Positions 1 through 6,133 of a stretch of DNA of 6,133 nt are shown in pieces. This DNA comes from Candidatus Kapaibacterium sp. (GTDB lineage: Bacteria > Bacteroidota > Ignavibacteria > Kapaibacteriales > HRBIN21), in contig JANWXA010000122.1 of assembly GCA_025055465.1 (NCBI GenBank), positions 1 through 6,133 of the forward strand, written 5' to 3'. A model generated the notes under the pieces. The model searched no databases. It saw only the letters and a program-made list of their open reading frames with translations, and was not told the DNA's origin. Positions within the stretch are counted from its first letter, which is position 1. Every line of letters begins with the position of its first letter. A program made the position numbers and the translations under genes.

Positions 1-10
1 CTTTGCTGGG

Positions 11-1954
11 GTGGCGACAGGGCCTAACGGTCTTTCTCCGCTGGGGATAGCGTGGATGTTGCCGTTTTTGCTTTCTGTGGCTGTGTTCGCTGCTGTCCCG
101 GAGGATGTGCCTGTACAAGAGGTGCTATTGGAAACCGTGGAGGACGAGGCGGGCGCTCTGAGTACTCTGGAATACTTTGCCTATTACCGTCAGCATCCAT
201 TATGCCTTTCTCACGCCTCCGTTGGAGAGCTGTGTCGGCTGCCCGGCATTACGACAGGTATTGCACGCCAGCTACGGGCATTGCTGCAGCGCTTTCCCCA
301 TCTCACATATGCTGAGCTGGCTGACAGCCTGGGACTAACACCGGAGCAGAGATGGGTTTTGCAACAGGCTACCACTCGTGAGTGTGTACCGCCGTCGGAT
401 TACACAACACGTTGGCGCTCGCTGGTAACCCTGCCCTTGGTTGAGGTGGTGGGCAAAGAGCGCTACGTCGGTTCGTTCGTACGGGCACAAGGGTGGGGGG
501 AGTGGGCGTGGCACTGGTTTCGAGGCAACATTGCGTGGGACAAAGATGCCGGGGAACCCGGGATGATGGATTTTGTTAGTGCTTCAGTCCAGATAGAACC
601 ATGGTCAGGGCTGAGGTGGATTTTAGGCGATTTTCGCCTCAGTACGGCAATGGGTATGCTATTCTGGGGAAGAGACTTCCGCTATCCAGGTTATGCGGTA
701 GGTGCTCCATTAGGCTGGAAGACAGAGGCGCGTCCATGGGGGTCGGTTCAGGAATACGGCTTCTTTCGGGGTGGAATTGTCCAGTGGGAGCCTCGGTGGG
801 ATAGGCTTCAGGGAACCCTCATGGCTTGGCTCTCCAGCACCCCACAGAGCGGTACTATTGATAGCCTTGGGATCGTTCGCAGCGTCATAACAGACGGAAT
901 CTTTGCCCTACCTGGAGTTCGTTCTCGTCGCCACAGCTTTCGCGAGCGCTCGTATGGGGTGGCCATAGAAGTAGATTGGGGAGTTCTGCGGGCGGCTGCG
1001 AGCTTATCGAGACTGGAATATTCGAACCCAGTGGCGACACAAAGTTTCCGTCAATTCCTTGGTCGCTCTGGGAACTTGTTTTCCCTTGCCGTGCTTTGGC
1101 AATACGGGGGCGGAGAGATTGCGGGCGAAATTGCGCGGGATGCTCAAGGAGTTTGGGCATTCCATGGGGCGGTAGGACACTATGGCGGCAGTTTCCAGGC
1201 GACGGTCGCTGTCCGGAATATTCCAGGGAGCTTTCGCTCGCCCTACGGAGCAATTGTCGGTCGTACTGCTGGGGTTAGCAACGAAGAAGGCCTCTTTGCT
1301 GGAGTTGCTGTGCGTGGGGAAGGACATCGGTTTCAGCTTTACGCCGATCTTTTCCGTACCCCAGTGCCGCCTTACGGTATGCCGGTGGCGCAACAGGGAT
1401 CCGAGGTTGGAATTCGATGGGTCAGGAAGGTTCAGAAAAATGTGGAGATATGGCTGCAATGGCGTTACCGGACGCGCTCGGAGGCGAGGCGGACGGAGGT
1501 GGGGTGGCAGTTGTATGAAGAACGGATAGCTGCTTTCCGCGGCGATATGTCCGTCGGAATTTCGCGTCAGTGGCGTTGGCGTTTTCGAGCAGAGGCCCGG
1601 CATGCCGCTGTTCCGGGGCCAGCTTCGTCCTATTTGGGGATGCTGGGGGGCGAGGCAGAAGACAAGAGCTGGCAGGGGAGAGTCTGGCTGGGCGTCTATG
1701 CCGTACCCGTATCTACCCTGGGGCTATGGGTCTATGAGACAGTGGCGACGCAGGTACCGCGCTTACATTTCCTGAGCGGTTACGGAAGCTATGCTACACT
1801 GTGGATACGGTGGAGTTGCCTTCCGTGGGCAAGTTTGGAGGCGGCTGTGACCCTGCTGCGGCGCAGCAGGCCTGAATCCCTTTGGCTTTGGGGTACCCGG
1901 GTCCATGGTGCGGAACTCCTGACGACGACGCTTGCAGCCGAGCTTTGCCTGTGA
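11..1954 (+). CDS. Exported helix-hairpin-helix (ComEA-like) protein with outer-membrane beta-barrel-like body
   Basis: The product is about 647 residues. A hydrophobic stretch at residues 15-28 (MLPFLLSVAVFAA) followed by acidic residues looks like a signal peptide, with a possible cut after VFA. Residues 51-118 form a helix-hairpin-helix region: the core LCRLPGITTGIARQL at 74-88, then a second helical unit with LTYAELADSLGLTPEQ at 98-113. From about residue 135 to the end the protein alternates short Trp/Tyr/Arg-rich strands with Gly turns, as in a many-stranded outer-membrane barrel. The segment GDFRLSTAMGMLFWG (206-220) matches my memory of a conserved block in Bacteroidota/Chlorobiota HhH-barrel proteins. 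Function is unknown; HhH units usually bind DNA or mediate contacts, but here the domain would be periplasmic. The start is uncertain: GTG at 11 has no well-placed ribosome site, ATG at 56 has GGGGA 8 bases upstream, and the frame is open to the left edge, so the true start may lie outside. Neither visible start gives the basic n-region expected of a signal peptide. The C-terminus (ELCL) lacks the usual final aromatic residue. Confidence 0.72.
   Translation: MATGPNGLSPLGIAWMLPFLLSVAVFAAVPEDVPVQEVLLETVEDEAGALSTLEYFAYYRQHPLCLSHASVGELCRLPGITTGIARQLRALLQRFPHLTYAELADSLGLTPEQRWVLQQATTRECVPPSDYTTRWRSLVTLPLVEVVGKERYVGSFVRAQGWGEWAWHWFRGNIAWDKDAGEPGMMDFVSASVQIEPWSGLRWILGDFRLSTAMGMLFWGRDFRYPGYAVGAPLGWKTEARPWGSVQEYGFFRGGIVQWEPRWDRLQGTLMAWLSSTPQSGTIDSLGIVRSVITDGIFALPGVRSRRHSFRERSYGVAIEVDWGVLRAAASLSRLEYSNPVATQSFRQFLGRSGNLFSLAVLWQYGGGEIAGEIARDAQGVWAFHGAVGHYGGSFQATVAVRNIPGSFRSPYGAIVGRTAGVSNEEGLFAGVAVRGEGHRFQLYADLFRTPVPPYGMPVAQQGSEVGIRWVRKVQKNVEIWLQWRYRTRSEARRTEVGWQLYEERIAAFRGDMSVGISRQWRWRFRAEARHAAVPGPASSYLGMLGGEAEDKSWQGRVWLGVYAVPVSTLGLWVYETVATQVPRLHFLSGYGSYATLWIRWSCLPWASLEAAVTLLRRSRPESLWLWGTRVHGAELLTTTLAAELCL
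1852..1870. repeat. Perfect 8-bp inverted repeat (hairpin) near the 3' end of the HhH-barrel gene
   Basis: CCTGCTGC (1852-1859), loop GGC (1860-1862), then GCAGCAGG (1863-1870). The stem is GC-rich and perfectly paired, and lies inside the coding sequence 82 bases before the stop codon. It encodes Leu-Leu-Arg-Arg-Ser-Arg, so codon constraint could produce it by chance. There is no uninterrupted T-run after it, which argues against a standard intrinsic terminator. Confidence 0.55.
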
Positions 1955-1979
1955 GCTGGTACGGCTTTCCGTACTTTTG
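1945..1979 (+). promoter_or_regulatory. Candidate Bacteroidota-type promoter for mreB
   Basis: TACTTTTG at 1972-1979 matches the TAnnTTTG -7 consensus known from Bacteroidota. A TTG (TTTG at 1944-1947) lies 24 bases upstream, slightly beyond the usual spacing for the -33 box, so that half is weak. The -7 motif ends about 50 bases before the mreB ATG, leaving room for a short leader. No other promoter-like motif stands out in this 75-base gap. Whether this organism's sigma factor uses this consensus is inferred from the predicted phylum. Confidence 0.38.
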
Positions 1980-1980
1980 T
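1959..1980 (+). terminator. Possible weak intrinsic terminator after the HhH-barrel gene
   Basis: A perfect inverted repeat GTACGG (1959-1964) / CCGTAC (1969-1974) with a CTTT loop starts 5 bases after the TGA stop and runs directly into TTTTGT (1975-1980). A G-T pair (1958/1975) could extend the stem. Position and T-run fit a Rho-independent terminator, but six pairs and four Ts make it weak. The same bases overlap a promoter-like motif, so an operator or chance palindrome is also possible. Confidence 0.4.
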
Positions 1981-2029
1981 AGTATCTCTGTGTTTCGTAG
2001 TGGCGAAGAGCGGAGATTCGTAAAGCTTG

Positions 2030-3055
2030 ATGGCAGGGTGGAGTCTTTTTTCCAGTGACATCGCAATCGACCTGGGCACGGCTAACACGCTGATTTGGGC
2101 AAAAGGGCATGGTATCGTACTGAACGAGCCCTCTGTAGTTGCCTACGACCGCACAACGCGCCAGCTCATTGCCCTGGGACACGAGGCGCAGGCGATGGTG
2201 GGGAAGACACATCGGGACATTCGGGTCATTCGCCCACTTAAGGATGGGGTTATAGCCGACTTTGAGATAGCCGAAAGTATGTTGCGGGCATTTATTCGCC
2301 GGGTAACTAATGGTCTGTTTCCCCCACGGCGGGTCGTTGTCTGCGTGCCTGTCGGTATCACGGAGGTGGAAAAGCGTGCCGTCCGGGACAGTGCTGAGCA
2401 TGCTGGGGCTAAAGATGTATATTTACTTCCCGAACCGATGGCTGCTGCCATTGGGGTCGGCATCAACGTACACGAACCCACGGGAAACATGATTGTGGAC
2501 ATTGGGGGCGGGACGACGGAAATCGCCGTGATTGCCTTGTCTGGTATCGTAGCAGAAGAATCTGTTCGTATAGCCGGCGACGAAATGACCAACGCAATCA
2601 TTCAGCATTTTCGTCGCCAGTACAACATGCTTATTGGCGAGCGGACTGCGGAAACCATCAAGTGCCGAATTGGCTCGGCTGTCCCGCTGGATGAGGAGTA
2701 TGAAATCGAGGTCCGCGGCCGCAATCTGGTGTCGGGTATTCCACAAATGCTTCGGATATCCTCCGAGGAAGTGCGCCAGGCGCTCGAGGAGCCCATTACT
2801 ATTATCGTTCAAGCCGTGTTAGCCCTTTTGGAGCACACTCCGCCGGAGCTGGCGGCGGATATTTATGAGCGGGGCATTATCCTCACCGGGGGAGGGGCCT
2901 TACTCAAGGGCCTGGACAAGCGGTTGGAGCAGGTAACAGAATTGCCCGTCCATGTTGCCGAAGATCCCCTTACGGCGGTCGCCAGGGGTGGGGGAAAAGT
3001 GCTGGAGAACTTTGAGCAATATCAGGCTGTTTTGCTCAAGCCCCGCCGGTTGTAG
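2030..3055 (+). CDS. mreB: Rod shape-determining protein MreB (bacterial actin homologue)
   Basis: MreB is a cytoplasmic ATP-binding actin-fold protein that forms membrane-attached filaments and guides the elongasome (MreC, MreD, RodA, PBP2) in side-wall peptidoglycan synthesis. The 341-residue product is of normal family length and complete. The actin-fold motifs appear in order: phosphate-1 loop DIAIDLGTANT (10-20), KDGVIADFE (71-79), VPVGITEVEKRAVRDSA (106-122), PEPMAAAIG (134-142), phosphate-2 loop VDIGGGTTE (156-164), adenosine loop GIILTGGGALLKG (282-294) and a C-terminal EDPLTAVARGGGKVLE (311-326). The N-terminal MAGWSLFSS is short and hydrophobic and could help membrane binding. ATG at 2030 is preferred; a TTG directly before it (2027) would add one residue, and a stop at 2021-2023 rules out anything longer. 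The closest ribosome-site-like sequence is CGGAG at 2011-2015, 14 bases from ATG, which is far, so initiation may be weakly Shine-Dalgarno dependent. No mreC or mreD follows; the next gene is convergent and begins its stop codon 2 bases later. Confidence 0.97.
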   Translation: MAGWSLFSSDIAIDLGTANTLIWAKGHGIVLNEPSVVAYDRTTRQLIALGHEAQAMVGKTHRDIRVIRPLKDGVIADFEIAESMLRAFIRRVTNGLFPPRRVVVCVPVGITEVEKRAVRDSAEHAGAKDVYLLPEPMAAAIGVGINVHEPTGNMIVDIGGGTTEIAVIALSGIVAEESVRIAGDEMTNAIIQHFRRQYNMLIGERTAETIKCRIGSAVPLDEEYEIEVRGRNLVSGIPQMLRISSEEVRQALEEPITIIVQAVLALLEHTPPELAADIYERGIILTGGGALLKGLDKRLEQVTELPVHVAEDPLTAVARGGGKVLENFEQYQAVLLKPRRL

Positions 3056-3057
3056 GC

Positions 3058-6000
3058 TTAGAAATCGTAGCCCAGCGAGAAAAGGTAGATCGGCTTGGAG
3101 AAATTCTCGCCAGTGTAGCGCCAGGCAATGTCCAGTTTGAATGGAAAACCAAAGAGTACCATTCGTAGTCCGGTGCCGACGCTTAGCAAGAGGTCCTGTG
3201 CGAGCCGATTTCCTGAAGGGGATGTTGTAAAAAGTCGGAGACGGCTATCCCAGATAGCACCCGCATCGAGGAAGAGTACACCTGTTACGGCTTGCACCAG
3301 TAAGGGCACGGGTGATGTCCAAAGGGCAAGAAAAATGGGAAGGCGCAGCTCAACGTTGGTGGCAGCGAAGCGTGAGCCCATACGCTCCGAAACTCCGTAG
3401 CCCCGCAATGGGAAGACCGCGGTCGCGAAGAGAAAGTCCTCGGGCACATCATAGGGCAGCTGGCGCGTGGGGAAGGAGGGGTTGAGCCAGTTATCAGTCC
3501 CCAGCGCAAAGAACTTCTGAGGGTTGGGCCCCAGGCTGATACCAGCAGCAAGGCGCGCGGCGAGGCTACTCCAACGCCCTAAACGGAAGTAGTGACGATA
3601 GTCGCCGCGTAGGGTGACGAAGGCAATCCCCCCATGAGAAAACTTTGGGGTCAACTGCACTCCGAGGTAGTAACGACTGCCTAATACAGGAGCGAGAAAT
3701 CCCCAGAGAGCATCGTCGTGTACGTAGCGCAGGGAGGGAACCACCAGGGTTCGCTCCAGCGGCGGTTCAAAAGGTGGCTCTACTGCGTCGATATTCTCCC
3801 GCGTAGCTCGTACTACTCCAAGGCCCCATTCGATGCGATTGAAACGGTCGAAGGGATACCATGCATCGCCCCAAAGCCCATATGCTCGGAAACGGTACAG
3901 CGAGTCATTACTGCGAACAACGTAACCTACTTGATGAAAGCCAGTGAACTGATAGTCTATCAAGTCGGGCAGGTAGGCATAAGAGAGCAAGAAGTTGCTG
4001 TTCTTCAAGTCCAGGATGAGGTTGGCCTCAGCATAGATTTGGTGATCACCGAGTACGTCGCTGAAAAGCATTTGGGTAATGCCTTGTAAGCCGAAGAAGG
4101 TGTTGTAGCCAGCGCTTCCCAGGATGATGTCGGGCGAGAAACTCACCCGGTACGGGCGTGGGCCTGTGATGGAATCCGTTGGAAAACGGTCAGACTCTGC
4201 CAGTACTACTGAGGCGAGAGCGTCGGGGTTCTGCAGAACCATACGCTGACTTCGGAAATCCAGGGTAAAGGTCGCATATGGCCGATAAGCAGCAGTCGTG
4301 TCCGTAGTAGCTACGGGGATAGTTGGAGTGGGGTGGATGCGTAACTGTTCTTGACGGAAGGTGGTAAGCGGAAGCACTTCTGGTAAACTGCGTTGCAGCG
4401 GAAAACGCAAAAGGAAGAGGTCATATCCTCCCTGGAGTTGAACAGACATAGCGAGAAGAGCGGCGTCGGCGGAAAGAGAGATTTGCAAAATCCCGTAACT
4501 GGAGTTGGTCAGCGGCCGCATTCGCCCTGTCTGTAACTCCAAGGCGTAGACATTGCCGATACCGTTGGCGTCAGAGACAAAAAGCAGGTAACGCCCATCC
4601 GGAGTCGTGGCCAAGGAGGTTTCGAAGGCTTCCGGGGAAAAGGTCAGGCGTCGAAGTGTGCGAGAAGCGAGTTCCAGCTCGTAAATGTCACTGTGTCCGA
4701 TGGGATGGTCCCATAGTAGGGGTTGTGCTTTGAGCCCGAGCTGGAGAACATCGTTGCGGTCAGAGACGAAGTAGATGCGGCTGCCGTCAGGAGACCATGC
4801 TGGAGCAAGGTCGGTGAAAACATCGTCGGTCAAGTTGTCTAATCGCCCGCTCTGTAGCTCGTATAGCCAGAGATCGGGTTGCTCGTAGCGGGAAGCTACG
4901 AACAGCAGCCGCGAGCCATCAGGTGACCATGCCACCGACGAGATAGTCTTGAAGCCAAGGAGGAGGCGCTTGTATGTGCCTGTGGCAACGTCCAGCAGGT
5001 ATAGAGCATTTTCTCCGCCGACTTTACCGGCTACGGCTAATAGTTTACCCTGTGGATCCCAGGCAATGCCCGGAGTGAGAAGGTTAAGTTCCTCGAAATC
5101 GCGCTCCCTTCCGCTGCTTACCAAGAGGCGAGGTCGGTCTTGAGGACGATGTAGGTCCAATAAGTATAGCCCAAAGATACCGGTGCGGTCTGAAAGGAAG
5201 GCAATCCGGGAGCCGTCAGGTGATAGGGCAGGGGAGGTGTTGTAGAAGTAGTCATCGCGACTTCGGTCGGTCAGGCGCTGGGCTATGTCACGAATGTCCT
5301 CGAAGCGGCCGATATCGGGCCAGTACAGCTTTTTCATTTCCCAAGCCCACTGCCGGGAGAAATCTTCGAAGTCCAGCTTGAAGGCACTTTGAAAAGCTCC
5401 CTTTAGGTTACGCTGGACTTTCAGGCGCTGCAGTAGCTCCGCGATCTTCTCTCGGCCGTATTTCCGGGCTACGTACCAGTAAAAGGCTTGTCCCCCTCGG
5501 TAGGATAGGTAGCCGTCCAAGTGTTCTAATCCGCGCAGCTCCTCACTGAGGGCCAAATCGCGCATAAACATGTCTGTGCGAGTATCATAGCCCCCTAGAC
5601 TTTCAAACTCGCAGAGCCCCTCGTTCATCCAGAGAGGAAGCTCCACGTTGACGCCACGGGTAAGAGCATTTTGCAGGCTTCCCCCATAGAACATGTCGTT
5701 GATCACCGCATGCACAAGCTCGTGATGGATGACATGGCGGAACTGCTCATAGTTGCCTTCGAAGGGAACAACGACGCGATTCTTGAACAACTCCGTGACC
5801 CCTCCAACTCCCTCGGGCAAAAACTCCCATACAACATTTGTTTGCTGGAATTCCACGTGTGAGTTGTATATGATCAGAGCGATACGCCGTGTAATCCGAT
5901 GTCCGACGGTTTGTTGAATGGACCGGAGTGCTCGCTCTCCAATGACAGCGGCAAAGCGAGCCAGATAATCGCCGCCTGGCGTAAAATAGATATCCAAATG

Positions 6001-6129
6001 GCGGGACTGGATGTACTGCCAAGCAAAGCGTTGATACTGGACCTTGTTTTTGCCAAACTGAGCCTGAACTGGTATTGTTACTCCCAGTAATCCTGCGACG
6101 ATGAACATCACAAAGGCGAGGCGGCTCAT
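3058..6129 (-). CDS. Secreted peptidase MA-like / TolB-like propeller / Omp85-type outer-membrane barrel protein
   Basis: The 1023-residue product has three parts behind a signal peptide (1-23, cut likely at VQA/Q24). Residues 40-280 resemble gluzincin metallopeptidases of the peptidase MA type: HHELVH gives zinc ligands H136 and H140 and catalytic E137, and LWMNEGLCEFE supplies the likely third ligand E170. Residues 298-576 contain six PD40/TolB-like repeats, four with a clear PDG or SPDGSR turn, consistent with a six-bladed propeller. A Pro/Thr-rich linker (about 598-618) leads to a C-terminal region (about 660-1023) sized for a 16-stranded Omp85 barrel, with FSDVLGDHQIY (689-699), the lid-loop motif LRGYG (908-912) and a terminal aromatic residue in LFSLGYDF. 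I see no POTRA repeats. The mature start QFGKNKVQYQRF is a hallmark I recall from Bacteroidota, Ignavibacteriota and relatives. The parts predict an outer-membrane protein carrying a zinc protease and a propeller on one side; substrate and role are unknown. ATG at 6129 is chosen because it keeps Arg3 before the hydrophobic core. Only 4 bases upstream are visible, so the promoter and ribosome site cannot be judged. Confidence 0.87.
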   Translation of the reverse strand: MSRLAFVMFIVAGLLGVTIPVQAQFGKNKVQYQRFAWQYIQSRHLDIYFTPGGDYLARFAAVIGERALRSIQQTVGHRITRRIALIIYNSHVEFQQTNVVWEFLPEGVGGVTELFKNRVVVPFEGNYEQFRHVIHHELVHAVINDMFYGGSLQNALTRGVNVELPLWMNEGLCEFESLGGYDTRTDMFMRDLALSEELRGLEHLDGYLSYRGGQAFYWYVARKYGREKIAELLQRLKVQRNLKGAFQSAFKLDFEDFSRQWAWEMKKLYWPDIGRFEDIRDIAQRLTDRSRDDYFYNTSPALSPDGSRIAFLSDRTGIFGLYLLDLHRPQDRPRLLVSSGRERDFEELNLLTPGIAWDPQGKLLAVAGKVGGENALYLLDVATGTYKRLLLGFKTISSVAWSPDGSRLLFVASRYEQPDLWLYELQSGRLDNLTDDVFTDLAPAWSPDGSRIYFVSDRNDVLQLGLKAQPLLWDHPIGHSDIYELELASRTLRRLTFSPEAFETSLATTPDGRYLLFVSDANGIGNVYALELQTGRMRPLTNSSYGILQISLSADAALLAMSVQLQGGYDLFLLRFPLQRSLPEVLPLTTFRQEQLRIHPTPTIPVATTDTTAAYRPYATFTLDFRSQRMVLQNPDALASVVLAESDRFPTDSITGPRPYRVSFSPDIILGSAGYNTFFGLQGITQMLFSDVLGDHQIYAEANLILDLKNSNFLLSYAYLPDLIDYQFTGFHQVGYVVRSNDSLYRFRAYGLWGDAWYPFDRFNRIEWGLGVVRATRENIDAVEPPFEPPLERTLVVPSLRYVHDDALWGFLAPVLGSRYYLGVQLTPKFSHGGIAFVTLRGDYRHYFRLGRWSSLAARLAAGISLGPNPQKFFALGTDNWLNPSFPTRQLPYDVPEDFLFATAVFPLRGYGVSERMGSRFAATNVELRLPIFLALWTSPVPLLVQAVTGVLFLDAGAIWDSRLRLFTTSPSGNRLAQDLLLSVGTGLRMVLFGFPFKLDIAWRYTGENFSKPIYLFSLGYDF
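4402..5238 (-). repeat. Six in-frame PD40/TolB-like blade repeats within the peptidase/Omp85 gene
   Basis: The blades lie at about residues 298-326, 354-381, 399-428, 443-487, 505-535 and 550-576. Each has a hydrophobic strand, a turn with PDG or a variant (SPDGSR, DPQGK, SPDGSR, SPDGSR, TPDGR, SADAA), an xxFVSD-like strand, and a DLYLLDL-like strand. Three copies of the 18-base SPDGSR-coding stretch (4777-4794, 4909-4926, 5206-5223) remain similar at DNA level. The fourth blade has a longer insert (about 460-480). This is a protein repeat, not a mobile or regulatory DNA repeat. Confidence 0.8.
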
Positions 6130-6133
6130 AGAC

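Noticed and set aside
1004..1603. Minus-strand open frame of 199 residues inside the HhH-barrel gene
   Set aside because: It lies wholly within the coding sequence of the plus-strand gene, has no family resemblance and reads as a shadow of its codon bias.
1891..1898. GGGTACCC palindrome near the end of the first gene
   Set aside because: An 8-base palindrome in coding sequence is expected by chance, with no partner or context.
1994..2022. TTCGTA repeated at 1994-1999 and 2017-2022 in the mreB leader
   Set aside because: Six bases repeated once in a short AT-richer gap is within chance, and no paired structure or known site supports it.
1763..2401. Long minus-strand open frame (212 residues) spanning the end of the first gene, the intergenic gap and the start of mreB
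   Set aside because: It is antisense to a clear mreB and to the HhH-barrel gene, its translation shows no recognisable domain, and it is low-complexity in Pro/Arg/His as expected of a shadow frame.
3038..3059. Possible bidirectional terminator: AAGCC (3038-3042) pairing with GGCTT (3055-3059) across both stop codons
   Set aside because: The stem is only five pairs around a 12-base loop, and neither strand has a T-run after it.
3718..4089. Plus-strand open frame of 123 residues within the Omp85-type barrel region
   Set aside because: It is antisense to strongly family-like barrel sequence, including the FSDVLGDHQIY block, and has no recognisable domain.
1..6133. Defence system, mobile element, CRISPR array or biosynthetic cluster
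   Set aside because: All coding space is taken by three envelope-related genes; no transposase, integrase, nuclease, repeat-spacer pattern or biosynthetic enzyme is present.

Overview
The window carries three protein genes that fill almost all of it. The predicted cell is a rod-shaped, Gram-negative (diderm) bacterium of the Bacteroidota/Chlorobiota/Ignavibacteriota/Kapabacteria assemblage. The evidence is (i) a secreted protein whose mature N-terminus reads QFGKNKVQY and which joins a metallopeptidase, a TolB-like propeller and an Omp85-type barrel, (ii) an exported helix-hairpin-helix protein with a long beta-barrel-like body, a combination I know mainly from these phyla, and (iii) a TAnnTTTG element upstream of mreB, which resembles the Bacteroidota -7 box. 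The sequence looks moderately GC-rich and the proteins use Arg well above Lys. I cannot assign a genus; a Kapabacteria- or Ignavibacteria-like lineage is only a guess.

Layout: 1-1954 (+) is the HhH/outer-membrane barrel protein, whose 5' end may lie left of the window. 1955-2029 is a short intergenic region with a perfect 6-bp inverted repeat followed by TTTT, which could be a terminator for the first gene. It overlaps a TActTTTG motif that could be the promoter of the next gene. 2030-3055 (+) is a complete mreB, encoding the actin-like rod-shape protein. 3058-6129 (-) is the 1023-residue peptidase/propeller/Omp85 protein, convergent with mreB and separated from it by only 2 bp.

All three products belong to the cell envelope: two are predicted outer-membrane barrels with periplasmic or surface domains, and one is the cytoplasmic scaffold of wall elongation. 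They do not form one operon, and nothing in the sequence shows that they act together. mreB stands alone here, without mreC or mreD behind it. I saw no tRNA, rRNA, CRISPR array, insertion sequence, phage gene or toxin-antitoxin pair. No stretch above 300 bases lacks a gene. The points most worth a second look are the three-part peptidase fusion with an intact HExxH site, the HhH-barrel fusion, and the overlapping terminator/promoter/operator-like element ahead of mreB.
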